From Apostichopus parvimensis (Eukaryota; Echinodermata; Holothuroidea; Aspidochirotida; Stichopodidae): 51,728 bases of DNA. This document shows, in pieces, positions 1 to 10,800 of this stretch (position 1 is the first letter of the stretch; each line of letters opens with the position of its first letter). The notes below the pieces were generated by a model. That model saw only the letters and a program-made list of their open reading frames with translations. It did no database searches and was not told the origin of the DNA. Where the stretch lies: the NCBI GenBank assembly GCA_000934455.1, contig KN883028.1, positions 39,308-91,035 on the forward strand. The letters run 5' to 3'. Both the position numbers and the translations under genes were made by a program.

Positions 1-190
1 CCCTAAGAGAAACAATTGCATCTTTAACTTTCTGCTTTGACCTGACATAAGAAAAGAAGGCCTTTGGGTTATCCTTAATTTTTAGGGCAATGCTTTTTTC
101 GAAATTCAATTTTGCATCAGAGACTAAGCATTCTACCTTTAGCTGATGAATTTTAAACTTGGCTTTAAGGCATAAATGACCGATGAATGC
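1..190 (-). mobile_element. Non-LTR retrotransposon (LINE) ORF2 fragment
   Basis: Read on the minus strand, about 60 codons are open and encode a basic stretch with the motif IKDNPKAFFSYVRSKQKVKD. This resembles the linker between the endonuclease and reverse transcriptase domains of CR1/L2/Jockey-type LINEs, where NPK-x-F-[FW]-x-YVR is typical. The reverse transcriptase would follow at lower coordinates, outside the window. No element end is visible. The family assignment is from motif recall and was not searched. Confidence 0.7.
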
Positions 191-1077
191 ACACAATTAT
201 GTTACGTATTAAGACTTCCTCCTAAATTAAAATTGATTGTAACGCCTATGAAGTTTATTGGTGTGAGAGTTTGTTGATTTAGTGGTGGGAAGAGTTAGAG
301 GGAAACTGGGAAAGATTATTGGCGAGTTAGTATCATCTGTAAGTTAGCCGCCTAAGAACAAAATGATACGAGATCTGCGTTGAAAGGGTAGATCGATAGG
401 TAAACAAAAGTGCAACGATACTGCGATGATGAACAAAGTGGTCCGCTGAAGATATTTTCTGAATTGTTTTGGTATGAAAACTGTCTCAAGGAATGACATG
501 GCCAGTTTTGTGGAAATTTTAGTAATTGACGAATATGTGAATAACTTAAGCAAAGTTAATAGCTACTACTAGTTTCGGACTAAGGAACACGAACGTCGTC
601 TGCTAGGCTTGTATCCAACAGTGCAACACTTGGCCTACAATAGGAAACTATCGCACCGCTCAAGTTAGCCTAAGCTAAGTTGTAGTGCTAGTTGTATACT
701 AACGTTATATTTCTTGTTACATTACTGTAAACAGACAACACAAGCCTTTCAAACGTGAGCCCAAGAGTATGCCCACCAACACCAATTGTGTAGGTAGGCG
801 TTTGGTTATAGTATTGCTGGGTGGGTGAATCATAGGCTAGCAAAATGTTTAAATATTCAGCGAAACTGTAAGCATTTGTAATTAATAGGCCCCGGTTTCA
901 ACTTGACATATGTTAACCTCGCCTCAAATGTGGCCGAAACTGTTACCAAAATTGTATTTTTCTTCCAAAGTGATTTGCAAGAATTTTCAGGCCACTCATC
1001 TGTGGTTGAAGCTTCAGGAGGTATATTTTGGACTGTGTTTGTTGTTAATTCTCAGGCAATTCTACCCCCGATCAAAG
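191..1077. other. Upstream region of EXD2
   Basis: AT-rich sequence without a recognisable gene. A candidate 3' splice site (ttaattctcag, ending at 1055) lies 22 bases before the EXD2 start codon, so the 5' UTR may be split and the promoter may lie further upstream. Small open frames here show no family features. Confidence 0.5.
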
Positions 1078-4000
1078 ATGGCACCTACCAATTACAGAGG
1101 CTTCTACTTTGCCGTTGCTGTGGTAGCAGCAACGGCAGGTGTGGCTGTAGTGATATTCCTCTCCAACAGAAAGAGACGAGCGAAGAACTCGGATCACAGG
1201 AAGGTTCCGTTTTCAGAAGCTTTCAGAAGTCAAGAGATATTAGTGATTGAAGATGGAGAACAATCCAAGCCCATCTTGGATAGACTTATAAGTGATACAG
1301 AAGAACAGAAGGTATTGTTTCTTGAAAATGAAATCGTAGGAAAGCCGATAGCGATCACCTGTGATCAACTATTACACTATTTATGCTGCAGTCCTCTTCT
1401 TCTTTTTGTAACGTTAGTAAATTAAAATTCCAGATATGTTAACTCTAATTTTCTATTTTTACCTTCCTCGACACTCATCTCCCTCCACCACTTCCCAACA
1501 CAAAATCTCTCTACGCTTACCGCACATACAGATCGTCCTCACCCAATCATTAAACAGTTAAACTTGATTTACTGAATGTTGATGCATATGTAAGTACTGT
1601 AGCATATTTGGAGACATATTACATACAGGTGCGAAGATAGAGCTGAAATTTTGGTGCCTATGTCCAATGAATTAATGTTGAATTTGTTTTAATTAGTTGT
1701 TTTGTTTAAAAAGGGGGAGGGAAGGGGGTGATTCCAATATGCAGACAAAGCAGGTACCTAGATATCACAATGTCATGGACGCTTCCTGGCATGACCTAGT
1801 GACTTCTTACTTTTGGGGCGTGCCTGCAAACTTTAATAAGGGGAAGGGGGGGGGGCAAGCATGTCGTGCCTTTGAAGCCAGAGAGGGTCTTGATTCTGTA
1901 CTGATTCTCTCTAGACAACATAAAAGACACCAGAGACAACCATCTGGATGCTCTGTTAAACATGTTTCTTTTGTTTGTTTGAAGGTTCTTGGTATGGACT
2001 GTGAGTGGACTACAGCTGATCACAGCCAGAAAGCAAATCCAGTGGCCTTGTTACAACTTGCTACACCCAATGGTCTTTGCGTGTTATTTCGACTCTGCAA
2101 GATCAGGGGACATCGAGAACTGCAGGGACTTGGAAAGATTTTAAATGACAGAAGGTAAAAAGTTAAATGGTGTGAAGACTCGCGCACAAAGAAACGTCTC
2201 ATGCCGGTAATCTGACCTAGTTTCAAATGAGGTGTAACAGAAGTATTAGACACCACCATAGATCCCAGAAAATATACACACAGCTTGCTACCCTTGGTAA
2301 TTAGACACTAGTGTACAGTCAATACATACAGCTACAGTCAATACCTAGAAAACAGTGTACATAGCAGCGTGGACATCTCAGGTCTAGATAAAAGATAACA
2401 AGGTATCACGTTTCATTACTGTCTGCATTTTGTAGCGACAAGCAGAAAACTTCACTTGCAAGCAACGGAAAGCAAACTTTTTCAGAGCGCGGCACGCGGT
2501 TTGGGGCGAGTCTTCAATGCCTTTAAGTCAATTTCAAGTTTCCTGACAAAACTTTAATATGATGAAAAGTACAACACTAGGTAGAAATAGAACTGAAGAG
2601 ATATGATACATGTAGAAATACAGTGTTGTAATCACAAATGAAATGACTGACTTGGGATTCAAGTCAATTGTATTCTACATAATCAGATGACTATTATAAA
2701 GACTCAAGATTCTGTACCAAATGAGACTATGAATGAAAGATGAAGTATTTACTCATATTGCATTATATTGTAATCATTTGCAGAAAGGATGTATACTTTT
2801 ACAGTTATGTGAGTCTGAAAAATCTATGGTTCCTTGTCAGATAATAGTTTGTGGACTTGTCATGATATTTTATAGTACTTTCGTGTATCTTGCAACGAAA
2901 TGTAATCTACGTTCGGGTACACTGTAGTCAAGAGATGATTTAGGTCATTTCATGGATGCTAGCTAGGCGAGGGACACCTCGATCACACATCTGAGAATCC
3001 TTAGCTCAATTTTGTCAAGTTGGTCCCAGATGTTAGCTTTAAGACCACAACCACACAGATACGATGTGCTAAAAATCTCCTGATATTCTGCAATAATAGT
3101 ATGTTGATGTTTACAATAGAGAAATCTACTCATCATATGTTAGAGAGCTGATCTAAAAAAAATATGATTTCCCTAAAGTTTGAAGAATTAAAGAGTTCAT
3201 TGAACTGCTGCCCTATTTTGAAACTTGGAAGGACCCTGAGGGACTGTTAGGTATGTTTCTCATCCCCGAGGTAACATTATAAAATTTGTTTTACAGTTAA
3301 AAAAGAACTATGACATACAAAATGTTGGTATAAGAAATGCTGTTACTTCAATGCTTGAAGAAGTAGTTGTAGAAGAGCCACTAATCAATGCCATTTATTG
3401 GAAATAGTCTGATGCTTTTTCTGAAAGAAACCCTGACTTCCAAATCCTCACTGTTTGTTTATACAACAGTTGATTAATTTATCAAGGTAATTGATTAAAG
3501 TTTCAATATTATGTTAAAATATTACACAATATTGTTCTACTCATTAAATTGATACAATCCTATTTAGTTTTCTATCTTTTATCCCACAATGCTATAAATT
3601 CAGCATCTTAAAAGTCGGTGTCGGGATTCTATCAGATGCAAAGAAGCTGGCACAAGATTACGGTTTCTCTACCAAAGGGTGCATCGATCTTCGACACCTC
3701 GCGCTCAGACATCTTCCGAGAGGTCACAGCGTCACTGGAGGAAGTTTAGCAGAACTGGCCAGAGTGTGTTTAAATTACGACCTCGATAAATCGTCCGGTA
3801 TCAGATGCAGCAATTGGGATAGTCATGATTTTACCCCGGAGCAGGTTCGATATGCAGCCATGGATGCCTGCGTGGGTCTTGCGATATTTTACGAGCTCGT
3901 CACGAGTAAGTCACCAGGAGGAAGTCATGGACAGGTAGATTGGTGGAGTGTTTCGGCTCTCTGCCAGGGTCTGGTAGATGCCAAGTTTAAGGGGACCTTC

Positions 4001-5624
4001 ATGTCCCATATATGTAATGACAAAAACCACAGCGCCAAGGGCAAGAAGAAGAAGAAAGAAGCTCAAACTCTGGAGCAACTTCGAGAGAAACCGTTGAGTA
4101 AAGTTTACGTCGCACGTAAGGAACCGTTATACGACAATTGCAAACTCGTCTCACCAGATGGCACCCTGCTTTGTACCTGCGATCGTGGGAAAGCGGAGTG
4201 GTATGTCAATAAAGACATCGGGGAAATAGTCACGGAAGACCCTCTCGTCGTACAACTGAAGTTTGAACCAAGAGGCATCCCCGGTCCAGATAGGGAATAT
4301 TACCTACAAGAGAAGAGCAACATGTGTGTGGTCTGTGGAAGGACGGATTCCTACATCAGAAAAAATATAGTTCCACACGAGTATCGCAGGTACTGTAATC
4401 TTTGACACTATAACACTGCTAGTTGTGTTTAAAGAGTTAAATCTAATCACTCAATAAGGAAATATGTGAATTCAAATTGTATAACTGTTTTACGATAGTG
4501 TATCAACAGATAGTTGGAGTGTTCTTCATATGGAGTGTTGGCTCAGTGGTTAATGCCGGTGCCTTCAATCATAAGGTCACTCCAAGATTAATGTATGTCA
4601 TCCAGTTACAGAGTTGTTGACAATTGATAATCATGGACGTTAAATATGAATGTGAGAGACTGACTTCGGTCAGATGCGGCTTTGATGAGCCAATGAGGCT
4701 TCTTCGCAAGTTCCTGCTTGCAGGAGAATCTAAAATACATACATACATATAAACATAGTATTGCTATGACATTAAAAATCCATAAACAGGGGTCACTAAC
4801 AATGGGGAGGAAAGGCAGGGAACCAAAGCCCCACAAAAATGATTTTCAAACCAGGTATTTGTGACTCAAACTTTCACAGGAAATGGAATTTGGGCTAAGC
4901 CTAAGCATACAACACTTTTGGGCTAAATTCTTTTTCCAACAAGTTGTGTTTGTGTCAGTAGCCACTACTCAATAACCTATGCTATATGTTTCACCCTAAA
5001 CATAAAAAGAAAGGTAACAATTGTTTGCTTTACTATTTGTAAAATGTGATAACCTTTTGTCTGTTTTGTTTTAGGCATTTTCCAGATTATTTGAAGAAAC
5101 ATTCCTCGCACGATATTCTCTTATTGTGTGTCGAGTGCCACCAGTGTAGCTGGACCTTCGACAGCACCCTACGCTATAAATTAGCAGAGGAGTACGATGC
5201 CCCCATCAACAATTTGTCGAATGCTCCCTCAAAAGAAGACCCAGTCAAAGCAAAGGTCAAATCGTCAGCTAAGGCTCTTTTGAGGCATAAGATAAACGGC
5301 AATCTGCCTGTACAGAGAAGGTACGAACTTGAAAATACGGTGAAAAAACACTTCGATGCGTCCATTGTCGATCAGGAAATGTTGCAATCTGCTGCGAATA
5401 TGGATACCAGAGTCAGCAACGAACTCTTTGAGATGACCCATGGAGAAAAGGTCGTCAAGGCAACCGGTCAAGAGGCGGATGGATTCGCAAAATTTGAAAG
5501 GAGATGGAGGGTTCATTTTTTATCCACTATGCAACCGAGATTCATGCCTGATCTATGGTCAGTGGACCACAAGCACGAAAGCCAGGTTGCTAAAAGTGAA
5601 ATTGCAACATCATTGAAGAATTAG
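1078..5624 (+). CDS. EXD2: EXD2, 3'-5' exonuclease domain-containing protein 2 (4 coding exons)
   Basis: Exons 1078-1311, 1985-2154, 3604-4389 and 5075-5624 join in frame at GT..AG sites and give 579 residues, close to the roughly 620 of vertebrate EXD2. Residues about 10-28 form a hydrophobic anchor followed by basic residues, as in the mitochondrial outer-membrane anchor of EXD2. The DEDDy exonuclease motifs are present: Exo I D83 and E85 in VLGMDCEW, Exo II D146 in VGVGILSDAKKL, Exo III Y218 and D222 in QVRYAAMDA. The C-terminal part has the EXD2-type IVPHEYR...HSSHDILLLC-x-x-CH region. The family degrades DNA and RNA 3' to 5' and is linked to DNA-end resection and mitochondrial homeostasis. 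The start ATG (context aaagATGg) puts the anchor at the N-terminus. A MITE sits 8 bases downstream of the intron 2 donor. The identification is firm; the upstream UTR is unresolved. Confidence 0.95.
2163..2526 (+). mobile_element. TTAA-flanked MITE, copy 1
   Basis: A 364-bp element bounded by TTAA at 2163-2166 and 2523-2526. Its ends are inverted repeats related to AGGCATTGAAGACTCG. The interior is shared with copies at 15253-15569 and 25828-26190 and has no coding capacity. It lies in EXD2 intron 2, starting 8 bases after the donor GT. TTAA duplication suggests piggyBac-type mobilisation, although the terminal bases are not the usual CCY. Confidence 0.8.
4531..4755 (+). mobile_element. tRNA-derived SINE, copy 1
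   Basis: The head reads like a tRNA (A-box version TTGGCTCAGTGGTTAATGC). The B-box region is deleted compared with the copy at 12024. A shared body follows (GACGTTAAATATGAATGTGA and onward), then a short (ATAC)n tail. It lies in EXD2 intron 3. Confidence 0.8.
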
Positions 5625-5670
5625 ATATTTACACTTCCCTCAAAAAAAAAAATGTTTAAAAAAAAAAAAT

Positions 5671-5681
5671 AATAAAATAAA
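5671..5681 (+). terminator. EXD2 poly(A) signals
   Basis: Two overlapping AATAAA hexamers begin 47 bases after the EXD2 stop, in an A-rich tract. Another AATAAA occurs near 6390 and could serve a longer 3' UTR. Confidence 0.5.
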
Positions 5682-7576
5682 AGTAAAAAATCCAAAGTGG
5701 AGAATCTATATCCTCTTTAGGGTCAACAGAATGATTTTGATATGGAAGCAAGCAGAAATTAACGATATTTAAACAAAAAATCTTGAACACAAATTACTTC
5801 AAAAAGTTTCAAAATTATATCACCATGTTGCAACTTAGCATCCTTACTGATATAGACATTTCAGAAATGGCACCCTCCCTGGCTGCCCCCTTTTCCCAGG
5901 TTTAAGTACGCCAAACTGATGAAACATGTTAAGGTACAAGACTACTGGTGTTCCCCAAGCTATCATTGTAAAATAAGTGCATTCCTCCATGGCCAATTCA
6001 TATCTTGGGGAGGGCGGGCAGTTGTGGGGGGGGGGGTGTAGCACGGCATCTAAGAGGCAAATGTCAGTACACTTGTACCTGTCATTTTTTATCAGTTTGG
6101 TCAACTTTCAAATATCTTTTGAATATATGAGTATTTTCCCCACCAAATTAGCAGTGCATAGAAGAGTTAAGGAATGCCCATGGATGATGAACCATGGTAC
6201 AATATTTCTACAGTGTGCCTTATTTTCATCACAGTTTCATGTGTAGTTAATCTTTAATTTCAGGAAAGTGTTGATAGGTCATTCCAGTATATCCCTGATG
6301 GTAGAATCTAGTTTGAAAAGCAAGTGCTTTTCACAACACATGACCATATCTTTACATCTGCTAAACTGTACTGCAAAAACTATTACAATAAAGAAAATAT
6401 TAAGTCTCTTCCATTTTATTTTTGAGGATTTTATCCATCATTTGTAACTCTACAAAGACGATATAATTTATTTTGTCAGGAATAATGCAAGAATAATACG
6501 TCGAAAAATTGTTTTCATGGACATGTGACTAGATCGTCAAAGGCGACGGAAGGCATTCAAAGGGCAATGTCAGATATTATAATATTGCTGTTGAGTAAAT
6601 ACATTTTTAATCAATAATGATTTCTGCTGTGTATATTCTGAGGGAGATTTGTCCTTTCATCAGAAGATATTTACAAAATTACAAGTCCCATCATCTGTGT
6701 TTGCCATGAACAAGCTAGACCAACCAGTACATATCTGGTTTAACACTGGAACTGAGATAACCAGAGGTTCCGGTAACTCATGAACCGTTCCTTGATTAGA
6801 AGAGCCCTCCCGACATCTTGCGCACATTTCATGTACTATGCCCGGGACTCATTACAAGTGTCCCTGCAACTATCTCCAGATATGTAAAAAAAGATCTTGA
6901 ATATTTCAAAATTTTTACTTGTATGGTCTTTCCGTGCCTAGGTTATAGCTTAAACCATTAACAACGATTATGATCCTAAAGTTCTTTTGGCCATTTGAAC
7001 ATCATTCTTGCAACACAGAGCCACCAAGGCACTGGGAGGCCCTCTCTTAATACAATATGTACAGTACAGTCAGACCCTTGATATCGACTTGAGGGTGCCA
7101 ACATTCAATTTCACGTCCCTTATGTCCATTAACAAAATATGGCAACTGTTGTATAAAATTCAACGCAAACCAATACCAATCCTGAAGGTTTAAATCATTG
7201 TTCTTAGTATTGATGATGTTCAGTCCTTCTGATGGACATTGTTTATGAACAGACATAGCTTTTCAAAATGTGACAAACTTGTGCTAATTCATCTGAATTA
7301 CGAAAGATGGTGAGATCATACCCTGCTTTTCGTTCCTCGACATCCTTGCCCAACTATATTCCCTCAACTTGTCCAGTATTACTTTGTTTGCAAGCAGACA
7401 TGAAAAACGTATGTTTTAAGGCACATGACAATATTTACAATGACTCGATGTTACATTTGTCTCATTGATCACACTATGTTAATGATAATGGCCCTAGAAA
7501 AGATGTCAGTTTAACCAAGAGAGACCTTTCCTTGGTACGCTCATGTTCTCGACCCCAAGACGGGAATGGTTTACCT
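5682..7576. other. Interval between convergent EXD2 and RFC1
   Basis: About 1.9 kb holding the presumed 3' UTRs of the two tail-to-tail genes. Minus-strand AATAAA candidates (tttatt on the plus strand) occur near 6416 and 6467; if either is used, RFC1 has a 3' UTR above 1 kb. No open frame here shows domain features. Confidence 0.4.
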
Positions 7577-7656
7577 GTTAACATGGTAATACAACAGTTA
7601 ACATGGTAATACAACGGTTAACATGGTAATACAATGGTTAACATGGTATTACAACG
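7577..7656. repeat. 20-bp tandem repeat, 4 copies
   Basis: Four consecutive units of GTTAACATGGTAATACAACG with one to three changes each, lying 180 bases past the RFC1 stop codon, probably inside its 3' UTR. Confidence 0.95.
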
Positions 7657-7835
7657 GGAGACATAATGTTGCAACCTTAATCAGCTCTTGAGTCTAATTC
7701 TCATTTTCCTGGTTCGTCACTCTCAGAACTGATTGCATGTAGGAAAAGGGCAAAATGTCGTTCCCATGACGACGCCTTTCTTTATAACAATGATAGATCA
7801 CTATGGTAACAGCATCGTTCCTTCATGATAAGGTT

Positions 7836-10800
7836 TCATTTCTTTCCCTTAGCTCTCCCCTTCCCTTTGGCCGGTCCTTTCCCTTTCTTGCCCGCAGGTT
7901 CTTTCTTCTTGCTGGTTGTTTTACCCTGGAAGAGATAAATTAATAGAGACAGATCAACATTAATAAATACAAGATAAAATAAAACTGTTAGCAAACTGCT
8001 TATCCACTAGAGAGCCTGTGTAGGAGAATGTGTAAAAGTAAGTTTCGATCCTAGCAGGATCTTCTTAAGAGGCTAAATGACAAGTAACAGTAACAGAAGG
8101 GACAAAAACACGCATAGACAGGTTACTGAGCAGAGTGAACACAAAGAGATAGATGTAAGAGGATTAGTAGACAAGGGATGGAGAGAAGAAAGAAACCAAC
8201 AGAGGGAAGAGGAGAGGTAGGAGATAAACTGTGGAGGGACAGTTATATTTCATAATAAAACAAAACTGTTAGCAAAGTGCTTATCCACTAAAAGAACCTA
8301 TGTAAGAGAATGTGTAAAAGTAAGTTGGCCTGATGTTTCAATCCTAGCAGGATCTTCAGAGGCTAATGAAGATCCTGCTAGGATCGAAACGTCAGGCTAA
8401 CTAACTTTTACACAATAAATACAAGAGACCGAGCAGCTGGGAGCGTTTCGATTGCTTCTCCTTCACCAGTTCCAATGAAATGACCAGGGTGAAACAGTCA
8501 TATGGAAACTTGTGTAGCATGATAATTCTTTACATCGTTGATTTCCTGTTTCACCCAGTCAAGAGGTAATGAGTAACACATGACTGTTAACACATGATGG
8601 GTGGTTACTATATAGCAATATATCTTACTGTATGTGATACTACCCATATGTGACATCAACAATGTACTCCCATCTACCCAGGGATCTACTGAAAATTTCA
8701 AACTAGATAGAAATGTAAAAAAAGAAAGAATATATTTCTGATTTTAACCTTCAACTTGGCAATCAAAGCCTTGTCATCTTCTTCCTCTTCCTCCTGTGTT
8801 TCTTGCGTGTCGCCCTCTACCCCTGACTCGTCCTCGAAGCCACCGCCTTTCTTGGCTTTTGCTTTGCCGCCCAAGTCCACACTGAATGGGTTGAGGTGAG
8901 ACGACTTGTTGAATGCTCTCGTGAAAGCCGCTTTGACCTAAGCAAAAAGAAAGCAAATGAACAGTGGAAAACTGAGTGGCAGATTTCAACAAATTTGACA
9001 ATACTGATTTGACAAATTTGAACAGAGGAAAGAAAATTTTTAGGGCTAAAATAGGATTCCACACAGTGACCACAGGATTACAAACCCTGTGTTCTACCAA
9101 CTGAGCGATCCTGGTCTTAGTTGGCTGTGATTCCTCTATGTCCGCTTGGATGTCAGCAGGCAGCCACGGTAACTTGCCTCTGGAGTAACTAGGGAAACGC
9201 ACAATTTCATTCGATTCAACCCAAGAAGCAGCCAGAGAGGGATTTCAAGACAGTGACAAGGTCGATCTTGAACTACTGTTAACTTATCTTTAGTACAGAA
9301 GATAATTAGAGGTTTAATGCTGCTTTTATAGTAAGTTTGTCTTTTACATTCTCTCTCATGTTGTTGTGAAGTGTCCACATACCTGATAGAAGCTAGCAGC
9401 CACTAACAGCACATGTAAACAACTACACTGTTTTTCTTATGAACAGAGGGCAGCAATGCTAATTAAGAACTAACTGTAACAATCAAAAGTAATATATGTC
9501 ATAATACAACAGATCCCATCTGAATGCACATTTACTGCAAACTGTTGATTAAACTTTAATGAACACACCATGAAAAATCAAAACTTGTCAAAAGTATAAG
9601 TTGAAGTGATTACCAAATATGCTTGATAGTTGAATAATGGTCACTCATGTTGTAGGGCAAGATACATTTTACTCGCATCCTCTTAGCAGTTTCCTCATAG
9701 AGACATTTTACTTGGAAATTGCTCAATTTCTGGGAACAGTACTTTTGGAAACATTCAGAGAAAATTTGGGGGTAACACTGATGACCTGTAACCAACCGGT
9801 TAAATGTTCAGGTAAATATCTTTCCCTAATTACTTAAATAGTTCAGTAATTTTACAACTTTGAAACTCTTCTGTTTCCGTATTTCTAAACACTATCTTTG
9901 CAAAAAGTTTAGCAGGCGTGAAACAAGCATGACCTCATTTCTTAATTTATCTCATTTTTAATTTTACCTTTGGTGGTACAGCTTTCATTGGTTCCCGAAA
10001 TCCTGAAAACTGAGTCAGTTCTAAAATGTTATCAAAATCTTCTCTGGTTAAGTCATAGTCATTCATGACCCCTACGACCTCATCCACACCATCCGACCCC
10101 TCCGATAACAATGGGTTTGTGAGGTGCTCCCTCATGCGTGGAAGGTACTCTTGGTTGACCGACTGCAGAGACGTCGCAGCGCTGAAAAGTAACGGTGGTA
10201 ACGGAATAGCGATCACTACAAAATGGCACAAAATGAATATTCATGACCGAGTCAGAGAAAAAGAATTTGTAATTCATCTAGTTCTCATTGATGTTTCTTT
10301 ATCATTCACAAGAGCAAGAAATATCTCAGGAAATCCAAAATTTTCATAGTTTGGTTTCTAAACTAGTATCAAGTATCACTGCTCTACCACTATGGTAAAG
10401 CAGTAGTGAATATGAAATGGTGTCTTTGTGTTGAAAAGCAAATATTAAGAAAAAATAAATAAATAGATAATAAAAACACAAATATCTATTATATGCTAAA
10501 TGTACCCTTGGATTGTTAAAATCAGGTCCAAATTTAGTAATTAAAAAAAAAATTAGTAGTAAGTAACAAATACAACAAAAATTTACTATTCCATAAATGT
10601 ATACCTGGGGATTATCAAAATCAGGGTCAGATTTCAGCCAAAAACTGCCTTTTTTCACATTCAGTTGTTCTAGGATACCTACTCCTAAACTGTTGAATGA
10701 AAATTCCATCAGAATAGCCCCCCCCACCCCCCCCCATCCTACCTGAAAGTAACCCGATTTTTGCCACAGAAACCCTCCACTCACTTTGTATGGGTCATCA

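Noticed and set aside
7577-7656. CRISPR-like array
   Set aside because: The 20-bp units are directly adjacent without spacers, and the DNA is eukaryotic; it is a plain tandem repeat.
10065-10349. Plus-strand open frame over RFC1 exon 18
   Set aside because: Antisense shadow of the RFC1 collar-domain exon.
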